This document shows positions 50,918-59,887 of a DNA stretch of 64,000 nucleotides, piece by piece. How positions within the stretch are numbered: position 1 is the first letter of the stretch; every line of letters begins with the position of its first letter. The position numbers and the translations under genes are program-made. A model generated the notes under the pieces. That model was not told where the DNA came from. It worked only from the letters and a program-made list of their open reading frames with translations, and ran no database searches. The DNA comes from DATKPE01 sp035524335 (GTDB taxonomy: Bacteria > Bacteroidota > Ignavibacteria > UBA10030 > SZUA-254), in the NCBI GenBank assembly GCA_035524335.1, contig DATKPE010000047.1:1-64000 (forward strand), in the 5' to 3' direction.

Positions 50918-52243
50918 ATGTTTGAAGATCTCAGTCAAAAACTGGAAATAGTCTTCAAAAAGCTGCGTGGTCAGGGCAAGATCACGGAAGCGAACATCGG
51001 AGAATCGTTACGCGAGGTCCGTCGGGTTCTTCTGGACGCCGATGTGAACTACAAAGTCGTCCGGCAGTTCATCGAGGATGTCCAGAAAAAAGCTGTCGGT
51101 ACGGAAGTTCTCCACAGTCTGACGCCCGGCCAGCTGATCGTGAAGATTCTGCACGACGAGCTGGTGCGGCTGATGGGGACCACGAAGGCGGATATTGCGA
51201 TCGCGCCGATGCCGCCGACGGTGATCATGGTGGTGGGTCTTCAGGGCTCGGGGAAGACGACCTTTTGTGCGAAGCTCGCACATTATCTGAAGAGGAAGGG
51301 ACATTTTCCGCTTCTGGTTGCGGCGGACGTCTACCGGCCTGCGGCGATGGACCAGCTCGAGATGCTGGGGCGGCAGCTGCAGATTCCCGTTCTCGTCGAT
51401 CGCGGTAAGGGAGCGGTAGAGATTGCGGAAGGGTCCGTCGAAGCCGCGCGACGGAGCGCGCGCGACGTGGTGATCATCGACACGGCGGGTCGCATGCATA
51501 TCGACGAGGCGATGATGCAGGAAGTCGCCTCGATCAAGGAAAAAGTAAAGCCGAATGAAATCCTGTTCGTCGTCGATGCGATGACGGGGCAGGATGCGGT
51601 GAACACAGCGAAGGCATTCCACGACCGGCTCGATTTCGACGGCGTGGTTCTGACGAAGCTGGACGGCGACACGCGGGGCGGGGCGGCGCTGTCGATCCGG
51701 TCGGTGGTCAATACCCCGATCAAATTCATCGGCACGGGCGAGAAGCCCGACGCGCTTGAGGTGTTCCATCCGGACCGGATGGCCTCGCGCATCCTCGGGA
51801 TGGGCGATATCGTGACGCTCGTCGAGAAGGCGCAGGAGCAGTTCGATGAGCAGAAGGCGAAGAAGCTCGAGGAGAAGCTCCGGAAATCGCAGTTCACGTT
51901 TGAGGATTTTCTCGACCAGCTGCACGAGATCAGGAAGATGGGGTCGCTCCAGCAGATTATGAGCATGATCCCGGGCCTGAACAAGCTTCCGGCGAACGGC
52001 GCCGTGGACGAGAAAGCGCTTGGACGCGTCGAGGCGATCATCCAGTCGATGACGGCGGAGGAACGCCGGCGGCCGCAGATCATCAACGGGACCCGGAGAC
52101 GCCGGATCGCGATGGGGAGCGGGACCTCGGTGCAGGACGTGAACAGGGTGCTGAAGCAGTTCGGTGAAATGCAGAAAATGATGAAAACCTTTTCGAAGGG
52201 AAAACTGCCGCGGATGTTCCGGGGCATGCAGCTGCCCGCCTGA
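50918..52243 (+). CDS. ffh: Signal recognition particle protein Ffh
   Basis: The 441-residue GTPase that binds SRP RNA and signal peptides and brings nascent chains to the membrane. Visible are the N-terminal helical domain, the GTPase G1 motif GLQGSGKTTFCAKL, DTAGRMH, TKLDGDTRGGAAL, and the Met-rich M domain (MGSLQQIMSMIPGLNKL, and RRRIAMGSGTSVQDVNRVLKQF). First gene of a ribosome/RNA-modification operon, with a promoter and a hairpin upstream. Confidence 0.97.
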   Translation: MFEDLSQKLEIVFKKLRGQGKITEANIGESLREVRRVLLDADVNYKVVRQFIEDVQKKAVGTEVLHSLTPGQLIVKILHDELVRLMGTTKADIAIAPMPPTVIMVVGLQGSGKTTFCAKLAHYLKRKGHFPLLVAADVYRPAAMDQLEMLGRQLQIPVLVDRGKGAVEIAEGSVEAARRSARDVVIIDTAGRMHIDEAMMQEVASIKEKVKPNEILFVVDAMTGQDAVNTAKAFHDRLDFDGVVLTKLDGDTRGGAALSIRSVVNTPIKFIGTGEKPDALEVFHPDRMASRILGMGDIVTLVEKAQEQFDEQKAKKLEEKLRKSQFTFEDFLDQLHEIRKMGSLQQIMSMIPGLNKLPANGAVDEKALGRVEAIIQSMTAEERRRPQIINGTRRRRIAMGSGTSVQDVNRVLKQFGEMQKMMKTFSKGKLPRMFRGMQLPA

Positions 52244-52291
52244 GACCAGGTGAAGGCAGAGGAATACGCACACATACAAGGAGCAGAACCA

Positions 52292-52765
52292 GTGGTAAAA
52301 ATTCGATTGCGGCGCATAGGAAAGAAGAAGCAGCCGATTTACAAGATCGTGATTGCGGATTCGCGCGCCTGGCGCAACGGCAAGTTCATTGAATCGCTTG
52401 GCCAGTACAATCCGCGGGTGAATCCGATGGTCATCGAGCTGAAGGAAGACCGGTTGTTTCACTGGCTGAAGAGCGGCGCACAGCCGACCGATACGCTCAG
52501 GAGTCTTCTCCAGCGGAAGGGGCTCTGGCTGAAATGGTCGCTTCTCAAAAAGGGTGCCGACGAACCGACGATCGCCGCCGCGCTTGAAAAGTGGCAGTCG
52601 CTCCAGGCGGACAAGCTCCGCCGGGAGAACGAGAAGAAGGCCCGCAGGAAAATCGCCCGGAAGAAGAAGGCGGCCGCCGAAGCGCCCGCCGCAGCCGGTG
52701 CGACGCCCGCGCCCGCGCCTGCCGCTGTTCCCGCCGAGGCGGGACAGACGCCTGCGGCATCCTGA
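52292..52765 (+). CDS. rpsP: 30S ribosomal protein S16 with a long C-terminal tail
   Basis: The conserved core is VKIRLRRIGKKKQPIYKIVIADSRA, IESLGQYNP, and DTLRSLLQRKGLWLKW. The protein is 157 residues, far longer than the 80-90 of most S16: beyond about residue 90 comes a Lys/Arg region and a low-complexity tail of Ala and Pro (PAPAPAAVPAEAG). Such tails are common in FCB S16. GTG at 52292 is used because AAGGAG stands before it and because it corresponds to the family's usual MVKI start. Confidence 0.95.
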   Translation: MVKIRLRRIGKKKQPIYKIVIADSRAWRNGKFIESLGQYNPRVNPMVIELKEDRLFHWLKSGAQPTDTLRSLLQRKGLWLKWSLLKKGADEPTIAAALEKWQSLQADKLRRENEKKARRKIARKKKAAAEAPAAAGATPAPAPAAVPAEAGQTPAAS

Positions 52766-52915
52766 CGCCGCCGGCCGGCGGTTGTTTCCTGCTCCGCCTC
52801 TGCTGACCAGCTTATAGTTCGATCACCGTATCGCTCCCCCGGCTCCGCACTTCGGCCGAGACCCGGACGAGGGTGCGCGGCACGCGAACGGTACATAAGC
52901 CAACCTGGAGGGTGC

Positions 52916-53146
52916 ATGAAAGAATTCGTCGAGTATATCGCGAAGCAACTCGTGGATCAGCCGGATCAGGTGAATATCGAAGAGGTGACGGAGAACGACA
53001 AGCTGCTCCTGAAATTGCAGGTGGCGCAGACCGATATCGGCAAAGTCATCGGGAAGAAGGGACGTACTGCCTTCGCGCTCAGGACCCTTGCCGCCGCCGT
53101 CGGCAAGAAACAGGGGAAAAAAGTTTTGCTGGAAGTGCTCGATTGA
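52916..53146 (+). CDS. khpA: KH-domain RNA-binding protein KhpA
   Basis: A 76-residue single KH domain, with the GxxG loop in KVIGKKGRTAFALRTL. KhpA binds RNA and partners KhpB in other bacteria, where it affects cell length and post-transcriptional control. It sits between rpsP and rimM, its usual place. GGAGG precedes the ATG. The 150-base gap from rpsP holds a short CCGCCGGCCGGCGG palindrome and no other gene. Confidence 0.93.
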   Translation: MKEFVEYIAKQLVDQPDQVNIEEVTENDKLLLKLQVAQTDIGKVIGKKGRTAFALRTLAAAVGKKQGKKVLLEVLD

Positions 53147-53176
53147 GCACAGGGTACCGTTGACCGCACAGTTCAT

Positions 53177-53692
53177 ATGACTGACGACAAATATGCGATT
53201 GCGGTGATTGTCGCCAGTTTCGGAGTCGCCGGCTGGTGCTCCCTTTCACTGCTGACCGAGAGCGCCGAACGGCTCAGAAAACTCGATGATGTCGAGGTCG
53301 GCCCGGCTGAGGGCCCGACGCACCTCCTGAAGGTCGAAAAGGTGAAAGTCTCCGGCCGCCGGCCGCAGATAAAATTTGCGGAGATCGGAGACAGGACATC
53401 CGCAGACCGGCTGAGAGGATTGTATCTGTTCGTTGAAAAAAAGGATCTCGCCGTCCCCCGCACAGGGCGGTATTACATCCACGACCTTGTCGGTGCTGAC
53501 GTCGTCGATCAGCACGGTGCAGTCATCGGTACGATCGTCGACGTCTATAAACATGCCGCACCCGATTACTGGGTGGTCCGGACCGCCAGAGGCGATGCGC
53601 TGATCCCGGCGGTGAAGGAATTTGTGAAGTCCGTCGACATCAAAGGGCGGAAAGTCGTGCTTGAGGTCATTGAGGGATTGCTCGATGTCTGA
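53177..53692 (+). CDS. rimM: Ribosome maturation factor RimM
   Basis: A 171-residue 30S assembly factor that binds S19. N-terminal barrel domain with IVASFGVAGWCSL and FVEKKDLAVP; C-terminal PRC barrel with YYIHDLVGADVVDQHGAVIG, WVVRTARGDALIPAV and the final VVLEVIEGLLDV. Its end overlaps trmD by eight bases. Confidence 0.93.
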   Translation: MTDDKYAIAVIVASFGVAGWCSLSLLTESAERLRKLDDVEVGPAEGPTHLLKVEKVKVSGRRPQIKFAEIGDRTSADRLRGLYLFVEKKDLAVPRTGRYYIHDLVGADVVDQHGAVIGTIVDVYKHAAPDYWVVRTARGDALIPAVKEFVKSVDIKGRKVVLEVIEGLLDV

Positions 53693-54374
53693 AGCAGGAT
53701 TGCGGTTCGATATCGTGACCGGGTTTCCGAAGCTGCTGCGGAGCCCGCTCAACGAGAGCATCATCCGACAGGCCAGGAAAAAAAAGCTGGTCCGCGTCCG
53801 GGTTCACGATCTGCGGAAGTTCACGCACGACCGGCACCGGACGATCGACGACACCCCCTACGGGGGCGGCGCCGGCATGGTGCTGAAACCGGAACCGATT
53901 TTTGAATGCGTCGACTATCTCCGGTCGCGCCGGTCCTACGATGAAGTGATCTACATGAGCGCGGACGGCGAGCGGCTCTCGCAGGCAGGAGCGAACAGGC
54001 TGTCGATGTGCAGGAACCTGCTCGTCCTCTGCGGCCACTACAAGGGAATCGATGAGCGGGTCCGGTCCGCTCTGGTGACGCGGGAGATCTCGATCGGCGA
54101 CTATGTACTGACCGGCGGCGAACTGCCGGCGCTGGTCCTGGTCGATGCGGTCATTCGCCTCCTGCCCGGTGTGCTCGGCGACAGCGAGTCGATGCTGACG
54201 GATTCATTCCAGGATGGTCTTCTGGACGGACCATCGTATACCAAACCGGCGCTGTTCCGGGACATGGAAGTTCCTCCGGTCCTCCTCTCGGGGGATCACA
54301 CCGCGATTGCCCGATGGCGGCAGGAACAGCGGGTTACCCGGACGACCGCACGGAGAAAAGATTTACTTACATAA
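53685..54374 (+). CDS. trmD: tRNA (guanine-N1)-methyltransferase TrmD
   Basis: A 229-residue SPOUT methyltransferase modifying G37 of tRNA. It shows FDIVTGFPKLL, DDTPYGGGAGMVLKPEPIF, LCGHYKGIDERV, ISIGDYVLTGGELPAL (knot) and the C-terminal region with SYTKPALFRDMEVPPVLLSG. ATG 53685 is chosen because the frame's earlier part lies inside rimM. It is followed by rplS, the usual order. Confidence 0.95.
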   Translation: MSEAGLRFDIVTGFPKLLRSPLNESIIRQARKKKLVRVRVHDLRKFTHDRHRTIDDTPYGGGAGMVLKPEPIFECVDYLRSRRSYDEVIYMSADGERLSQAGANRLSMCRNLLVLCGHYKGIDERVRSALVTREISIGDYVLTGGELPALVLVDAVIRLLPGVLGDSESMLTDSFQDGLLDGPSYTKPALFRDMEVPPVLLSGDHTAIARWRQEQRVTRTTARRKDLLT

Positions 54375-54395
54375 GGATTCACAGGAGAAACCATC

Positions 54396-54737
54396 ATGGA
54401 TAAGATGAAGTTGGTAGAAGCGACACAGATGAAAAGCGACATTCCCGCCTTTAAGCCGGGCGATACGCTGAATGTCCATGTCCGCGTCATCGAAGGCGAC
54501 AAGGAGCGGATTCAGCAGTTCCTCGGCGTTGTCATCGGCCGGCGCGGCGCGGGACTCGGCGAGACCTTCACCGTCAGAAAGATTTCCAACGGCGTCGGTG
54601 TCGAACGCATTTTCCCCCTGCACTCCCCCCGGATTGCAAAAATCGAGGTCACCAAGGGGGGGAAAGCGCGCCGGGCAAAACTCTACTACCTCCGCGAGCT
54701 CGCGTCCAAACAGATCCGCCAGAAGACATCCGTCTGA
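54396..54737 (+). CDS. rplS: 50S ribosomal protein L19
   Basis: A 113-residue protein at the 30S/50S interface. It shows FKPGDTLNVHVRVIEGDKER, QQFLGVVIGRRGAG, TVRKISNGVGVERIFPLHSP and AKLYYLREL. Length is normal. It ends seven bases before mqnA. Confidence 0.97.
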   Translation: MDKMKLVEATQMKSDIPAFKPGDTLNVHVRVIEGDKERIQQFLGVVIGRRGAGLGETFTVRKISNGVGVERIFPLHSPRIAKIEVTKGGKARRAKLYYLRELASKQIRQKTSV

Positions 54738-54743
54738 CGTCTT

Positions 54744-55529
54744 ATGCCGAAGCGGATCGGCGTATCGACGTCGCTGTTTGCGTCACCGCTCTTCAGCAGG
54801 CTCCGCCCGCCGGGACCGTGCGGCCCCTTTCTGGTCTCGGCCGATGTCCCGGCCGCTCTTGCGATCAAACTGCGGGAAAAATCCCTCGATGCGGCTTTTT
54901 TATCGCCGATCGATTACGCCCGGGAATACCAGATGTACGGCATCATGTCGGACTGCTGTGCAGCCGCGGGCGCAGGCGCTCCCGGCGCCGTCATCATGTT
55001 CCGCGATCAGCTCCGCTCCGTCCGCTCCCTGGCGGTCTCTCCCGCATCAGCATCTGAAATCATCCTGGCCGACCTGATCTTCCGCGAACAGTTCGGCGGA
55101 CCTCCCTCACTCATCCCCTTTCTCGGCACGCCGGAAGACGGGCTCGCAAAAGCCGACGGCGTCCTCTGTGTCGGCGACGATGCCCTCCGGATTCGCAACG
55201 AGGGAAGACCGCTGTTCGACCTGACCGGCGAATGGGTGGCCGGCACCGATCTGCCGTTCGTCCACGGTATCTGGGTCTCCCGGCCGGAGGCTCTTACCGG
55301 CGCGGAAATAAGATTCCTCGGCGAGAGCCGGGATGAAGGCGTCGCGGCGATCTCGGCGGATTCCGCGCACGGCCCGTACCTCTCCACGTTCACCTATACG
55401 CTGGACGATACCGCCACGGCATCCCTCTCTGAATTTTTCCGGCTGGCCTACTATCATGGCATTCTCGCCGATCTTCCCGATCTCCGCCTCCTTTTCCGGG
55501 ACTCGACCGCCGCACCGGCGGTGAACTGA
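54744..55529 (+). CDS. mqnA: Chorismate dehydratase MqnA (futalosine menaquinone pathway)
   Basis: A 261-residue enzyme of the MqnA/MqnD fold that makes 3-enolpyruvyl-benzoate, the first step of the futalosine pathway to menaquinone. It shows the family's N-terminal strand, LDAAFLSPIDYA, and DLTGEWVAGTDLPFVHGIWV near the substrate-closing lobe. MqnA is more likely than MqnD because of length and the GEW-LPFV motif. It follows the rplS gene with a short gap, and RecN has its own promoter. Other mqn genes are not in the window. Confidence 0.87.
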   Translation: MPKRIGVSTSLFASPLFSRLRPPGPCGPFLVSADVPAALAIKLREKSLDAAFLSPIDYAREYQMYGIMSDCCAAAGAGAPGAVIMFRDQLRSVRSLAVSPASASEIILADLIFREQFGGPPSLIPFLGTPEDGLAKADGVLCVGDDALRIRNEGRPLFDLTGEWVAGTDLPFVHGIWVSRPEALTGAEIRFLGESRDEGVAAISADSAHGPYLSTFTYTLDDTATASLSEFFRLAYYHGILADLPDLRLLFRDSTAAPAVN

Positions 55530-55554
55530 CCCTCTTCGCTGACCCGCACCCGGA

Positions 55555-55583
55555 TTGTCAGAAATGTAATTATTTTGTACATT
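55555..55583 (+). promoter_or_regulatory. Promoter of recN
   Basis: TTGTCA, 17 bases, TACATT, followed by TC. The -10 ends ten bases before the ATG at 55594, so the transcript has a leader of only a few nucleotides or none. No SOS-box-like palindrome was seen. Confidence 0.55.
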
Positions 55584-55593
55584 TCCCGACGAT

Positions 55594-57294
55594 ATGCTGA
55601 GCTCTCTCCACATCAAAAATTATGCGCTGATCGAGGAACTGTCGGTCGCATTCGAGCGCGGGCTGAACATCATCACCGGAGAGACCGGAGCCGGGAAATC
55701 GATCATCATCGATGCCCTCGGGCTTCTGCTGGGCGACCGGGCTGACAGCGGTTCCGTCCGCAAGGGCGCCGAAAAGGCGGTGGTCGAAGGAATTCTGACC
55801 GTCAGCGGCGAGAAGAAACTCAAGCGTCTGCTCGGAGAGAACGAAATTTCGTGCGGAGATGAGCTTATACTCCGCCGGGAGATCTCGGCAAAAGGCCAGA
55901 GCCGCGCCTTCATCAACGACACGCCGGTCACCCTTGCACTTCTCAAGGATGCGGGGGATCTGCTCGTCGATCTGCACGGTCAGCACGAACACCAGTCTCT
56001 CCTCCGCTCGGAAACTCACATCGATCTCCTCGACGATTACGGCGGGCTCGCAGGTCTGGCCGAAGAATTCGGCCGGGCGTTCGAAGAATACACCGCCATC
56101 CTCTCCCGCCTCTCCGAGCTGAAAGCCCGCGAGCTTCAGCTGAAGGAAAAGAGCTCCTTCTACGAATTTCAGGTGAAGGAGATCGACGCCATCGGACCGA
56201 AACCCGATGAGGAAGCCGCGCTGGAAGGCGAACTGCTGATCCTGGAAAACGCGGAGACGCTCTATACCGCCACCGAACGGCTTTACCAGCTGTTGTACGA
56301 GGGGGATAATGCCGTTCACGATCAGCTGGTGGTGCTCCGGAACGAACTCGAACATCTCGCGGAGGTCGACAAGACATTTCAGGAGTCATACGGAGAAGCG
56401 GGATCGGCGGCCGCCATCGTCGACGAGCTCGCGAAATTCATCCAGCAGTATAACTCCCGCATCGAATTCAGGCCCGACCGGCTCGAAGAGATCCGGAACC
56501 GGCTCGGGGCGATCGCACTTCTGAAGAAAAAGTACGGCGGTTCCCTCGGCGCGGTGATAGCGCACCGGGAAAAGATCGGGGTCGAACTCGATCTGGCCAC
56601 GAACTTTGATGCCGAAATTGCGGCCCTGACCCGGGAGGCGGGAACGTGCGCAAAAACATGCGCCGCCATCGGACAGCGTCTCTCCGGCAAACGTCTCGAA
56701 GTGTCGAAGAAACTCAATGCCGCGGTCGCCGAAGCGCTCACGGAACTCGGGATCGCCTTTCCCAGATTCGAAACCTCGGTGATCAATGATCCGGGAGACG
56801 GCTCCCCCGCCGCTCAGCTGGCGCACGCGACATCCCGGGGAACCGACCGGGTGGAATTTCTTCTTTCCACCAACAGGGGAGAGGACTGCAAACCGCTCGT
56901 CGAGGTCGCCTCCGGCGGCGAGGTGTCGCGGGTCATGCTCGCGATGAAAATGATCCTTGCCAAATCGGACCGGCTTCCGATTCTCATTTTCGACGAGATC
57001 GACGTCGGCGTCAGCGGCCGCATCGCACAGGCGGTCGGCAGAAGCATGAAAAAACTTTCCAGATTCCATCAACTCATCGCTATCACCCATCTGCCCCAGA
57101 TCGCAGGATTCGCGGACTGCCATTTCATCGTGGAGAAGGCGGAAACCGCCGGCCGCTCCGTTACGCGGATCCGCAAGCTCGCCGAAGAGGAGCGGGTCGA
57201 GGAAGTCGCCCGGCTCATGAGCGGCTCGGAAGTCACGCGGCACGGCCTGGCCTCGGCAAGGGAACTGATGGGGCTTGCCCCGGGCCTGAAATGA
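55594..57294 (+). CDS. recN: DNA repair protein RecN
   Basis: A 566-residue SMC-like ATPase that acts in double-strand-break repair. Head: LHIKNYALIEELSV, Walker A in GETGAGKSIIIDAL; coiled coil with many Glu and Leu; then VASGGEVSRVMLAMK (signature) and LPILIFDEIDVGVSG (Walker B). Length is normal. Its own promoter leaves almost no leader, so translation starts close to the 5' end. Confidence 0.95.
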   Translation: MLSSLHIKNYALIEELSVAFERGLNIITGETGAGKSIIIDALGLLLGDRADSGSVRKGAEKAVVEGILTVSGEKKLKRLLGENEISCGDELILRREISAKGQSRAFINDTPVTLALLKDAGDLLVDLHGQHEHQSLLRSETHIDLLDDYGGLAGLAEEFGRAFEEYTAILSRLSELKARELQLKEKSSFYEFQVKEIDAIGPKPDEEAALEGELLILENAETLYTATERLYQLLYEGDNAVHDQLVVLRNELEHLAEVDKTFQESYGEAGSAAAIVDELAKFIQQYNSRIEFRPDRLEEIRNRLGAIALLKKKYGGSLGAVIAHREKIGVELDLATNFDAEIAALTREAGTCAKTCAAIGQRLSGKRLEVSKKLNAAVAEALTELGIAFPRFETSVINDPGDGSPAAQLAHATSRGTDRVEFLLSTNRGEDCKPLVEVASGGEVSRVMLAMKMILAKSDRLPILIFDEIDVGVSGRIAQAVGRSMKKLSRFHQLIAITHLPQIAGFADCHFIVEKAETAGRSVTRIRKLAEEERVEEVARLMSGSEVTRHGLASARELMGLAPGLK

Positions 57295-57364
57295 CGGCAG
57301 GGAAGAGCGGCCCCGTAAACGACCGTCCTCACGGACATCCATACTGACTATACCGGACTTTCGC

Positions 57365-58846
57365 ATGACATCCCCGGATCGCACACAGCTTACTCTGTAT
57401 AACACACTGACCCGCCGCAAGGAGCGGTTCGCCCCTCTGCAGGGAAACACCGTTGGCATGTACGTCTGCGGCCCGACCGTCTACGGCCATTCCCATCTCG
57501 GTCACGCAAAGAGTTACGTTTCCTTCGACATTCTTCTCCGGTATCTTCGGTTTCTCGGCTACCGGGTCACCTACGTTCAGAATATCACCGATGTCGGGCA
57601 TCTTCTCGGCGAGACGAACGAAGGGGAAGACCGGCTTCTGCGTCAGGGCCGGCTGGAACAGAAGCACCCGATGGAGATCGCCGAATTCTATACAAGAAGC
57701 TATTTCGAGGATATGGATGCCCTCGGCGTCGTGAGACCCGATATCTCTCCCCGGGCGACGGGCCATATCACCGAACAGATCGCGCTTATTGCGGACCTCA
57801 TCTCGAAAGGAGTCGCCTACGAAGCGAACGGTTCGGTCTACTTCGATGTCGCGAAGGATCCGGAGTACGGCAAGCTGTCGGGAAGGAATACGGAGGAGGC
57901 GTCCTCGGGAACCAGAATAGAGGTGAAATCGGAGAAACGGCACCCGAACGATTTTGCGCTTTGGAAAAAAGCGGAACCCGAGCACATCATGCGCTGGCCG
58001 AGCCCCTGGGGCGACGGATTTCCCGGTTGGCATATCGAATGCTCCGCCATGTCGATGAAGTATCTCGGTGAGACGATCGATATTCACGGCGGCGGGCTGG
58101 ATAATCAGTTCCCCCATCACGAATGCGAAATTGCCCAGAGCGAGACGTCGACCGGGAAACAGTTTGTCCGGTTCTGGATCCACAACAACCTTGTGACGGT
58201 CGACGGACAGAAGATGAGCAAGTCGCTCGGGAATTTCACCCTCCTCAAGGACATCTTCGGGCAGTACCATCCGCTCGTCATCCGGTTCTTCATCCTGCAG
58301 AGTCATTACCGGGGGACGCTCGACTTCAGCACCACCGCGCTCGACGGAGCGAAAGCGGGACTCGAGAAGCTGACGAACGCCCTCGGCAACCTGCGCCGGC
58401 AGATCGGTTTCTCCCTGAAAGGCTCCTCGTTCGGAACGGTCGATGCCTCCGCGGATCTCTCGCGGATCGAAACGGCACTTGCCGGAGCGCTGAACGACGA
58501 TATCAATACACCGCGGGCGCTTGCAGAGCTGTCTGCGCTGAAGGATCTCGTCAACGGCTGGTTTCTGCCGGGGAAGCTGGCAACGAAGGATTCACTCGAA
58601 GGGGCGCTTCGCCTCTTTGAGGAGTACGGCGGCGGGATTCTTGGGATCTTTCCGCCACCGGCCATGGCGCCGGCCGGCGAGACCGGAATTCCTGCGGGCG
58701 ACGTCATCGACCTGCTGATCGAACTGCGCCTCGAGGTGCGGAAACAGAAACTCTGGCCGCTTTCGGATCAGATCCGCGACCGCCTTCTCCAGCTCGGCAT
58801 TATTCTGGAGGATAAAAAAGAGGGGACGACCTGGCGGCGATCCTAG
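57365..58846 (+). CDS. cysS: Cysteinyl-tRNA synthetase
   Basis: A 493-residue class I synthetase. It has YVCGPTVYGHSHLGHAKSYVSF (with the HIGH-type motif and a zinc Cys), HIECSAMSMKYLGETIDIHGGGLDN, FPHHECEIAQSE and KMSKSLGNF (the KMSKS loop). C-terminal helical domain normal. Its stop overlaps the cyclase-like gene's end by four bases; they converge. Confidence 0.97.
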   Translation: MTSPDRTQLTLYNTLTRRKERFAPLQGNTVGMYVCGPTVYGHSHLGHAKSYVSFDILLRYLRFLGYRVTYVQNITDVGHLLGETNEGEDRLLRQGRLEQKHPMEIAEFYTRSYFEDMDALGVVRPDISPRATGHITEQIALIADLISKGVAYEANGSVYFDVAKDPEYGKLSGRNTEEASSGTRIEVKSEKRHPNDFALWKKAEPEHIMRWPSPWGDGFPGWHIECSAMSMKYLGETIDIHGGGLDNQFPHHECEIAQSETSTGKQFVRFWIHNNLVTVDGQKMSKSLGNFTLLKDIFGQYHPLVIRFFILQSHYRGTLDFSTTALDGAKAGLEKLTNALGNLRRQIGFSLKGSSFGTVDASADLSRIETALAGALNDDINTPRALAELSALKDLVNGWFLPGKLATKDSLEGALRLFEEYGGGILGIFPPPAMAPAGETGIPAGDVIDLLIELRLEVRKQKLWPLSDQIRDRLLQLGIILEDKKEGTTWRRS

Positions 58847-59841
58847 GCGCCTTCCTTCCGCCATTCATAGACTTCATACCCGTCGACCATCGTTCCCGCC
58901 GGCTCGAACCCGGAGCGTTCATTCAGCGGTTCGATCGCGGGTTTCGCCACACAGACACTGTTCGGTTTCGCTTTTTTCTGGATATGCGCCGCGATATCGA
59001 GCACCCGGTCGCTGAGCTGTTCGAGCGGCATCGATTCGTCGAAATAGACGAAGCCCGAATTGACACCGCACCTGACGGTGAATTCCCGCCGCATTGATTT
59101 CACTTCGGCGTTGAACCGGTCAAGGTTCCGGATCACCTCGCGCGCCGCCCGGACGGCGGCGTCGACGTTCGCAAAGGCGCTCATCACCCCGTCCGGCGTC
59201 CAGGTCGCTTTCACGCACCCGCATGCGGTAAATGTCCGGTCGACCAGCCGCCGGTATTCCCGGAAGTCATGCTCAACGCTCGCACGCTCCTCTCCCTCCT
59301 TCATCCCCGTCGAATCCACCACATCTATTGAGAGAAACGCAAGATCCCTTCCCATGGCGTCAAGTTTTCTCTTGGTATCGGCGAAGTCGCGGAGGAGCTG
59401 TTCGCGGTCCTTTTTACCGGCATGTCTCAACTGCTCCAGCTTCTGGTTGAGAGGGTTCAGCACAATTGCGTTGTCGGAGAGATGCATCGTCTGTTTCCAT
59501 TCCTCGAAAGATGCCTTATACCGGATGTACTGCGCTTTCCCCTTGAACGAATCTGCCGAATGGCTGAAGGTACTGCCGATGACGAAGGAGAGAACAACTC
59601 CGATCAGACGGGTCATGTCGTGACGGGCGATGATCGTCGGAATGTTCGCCCGGAGGGCGCCCGTGATGACATGGTCGGCCGACAGGAGTGCCCGGATGTA
59701 GGAAAACGAAGCGGCATTGTCGAGGAACGGGACCGCAAGCGGTACGAGAAGGATGATGATGACGGCTCCGGAGGCAAAAGCGAGGAGCCGGCAGATGAAC
59801 GAGACGGATCTGAAGATTGGAATGAGGGGGGAACGGGTCAT
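58843..59841 (-). CDS. Membrane-bound nucleotide-cyclase-like protein with degenerate active site
   Basis: A 332-residue protein with two hydrophobic segments (FASGAVIIILLVPLAVPFL and a second around LIGVVLSFVIGSTF), a linker with coiled-coil character and a class III cyclase domain (about 165-330). The first metal Asp is in LSIDVVDSTGMKEGE; the second is in TPDGVMSAF (usually GDG). The transition-state Asn and Arg of the VNxAARL motif are replaced: DRVLDIAAHIQ. So it probably lacks normal cyclase activity, and may be a regulator. It overlaps cysS by four bases at its 3' end. Confidence 0.75.
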   Translation of the reverse strand: MTRSPLIPIFRSVSFICRLLAFASGAVIIILLVPLAVPFLDNAASFSYIRALLSADHVITGALRANIPTIIARHDMTRLIGVVLSFVIGSTFSHSADSFKGKAQYIRYKASFEEWKQTMHLSDNAIVLNPLNQKLEQLRHAGKKDREQLLRDFADTKRKLDAMGRDLAFLSIDVVDSTGMKEGEERASVEHDFREYRRLVDRTFTACGCVKATWTPDGVMSAFANVDAAVRAAREVIRNLDRFNAEVKSMRREFTVRCGVNSGFVYFDESMPLEQLSDRVLDIAAHIQKKAKPNSVCVAKPAIEPLNERSGFEPAGTMVDGYEVYEWRKEGA

Positions 59842-59887
59842 GGGAGTCTCCGGTTCGTCGGCGGTTGAGATGGTGGCGGGGGGAACA

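Noticed and set aside
52767..52781. CCGCCGGCCGGCGG palindrome after rpsP as a terminator
   Set aside because: It has no loop of usable size and no T-tract, and the operon continues with khpA.
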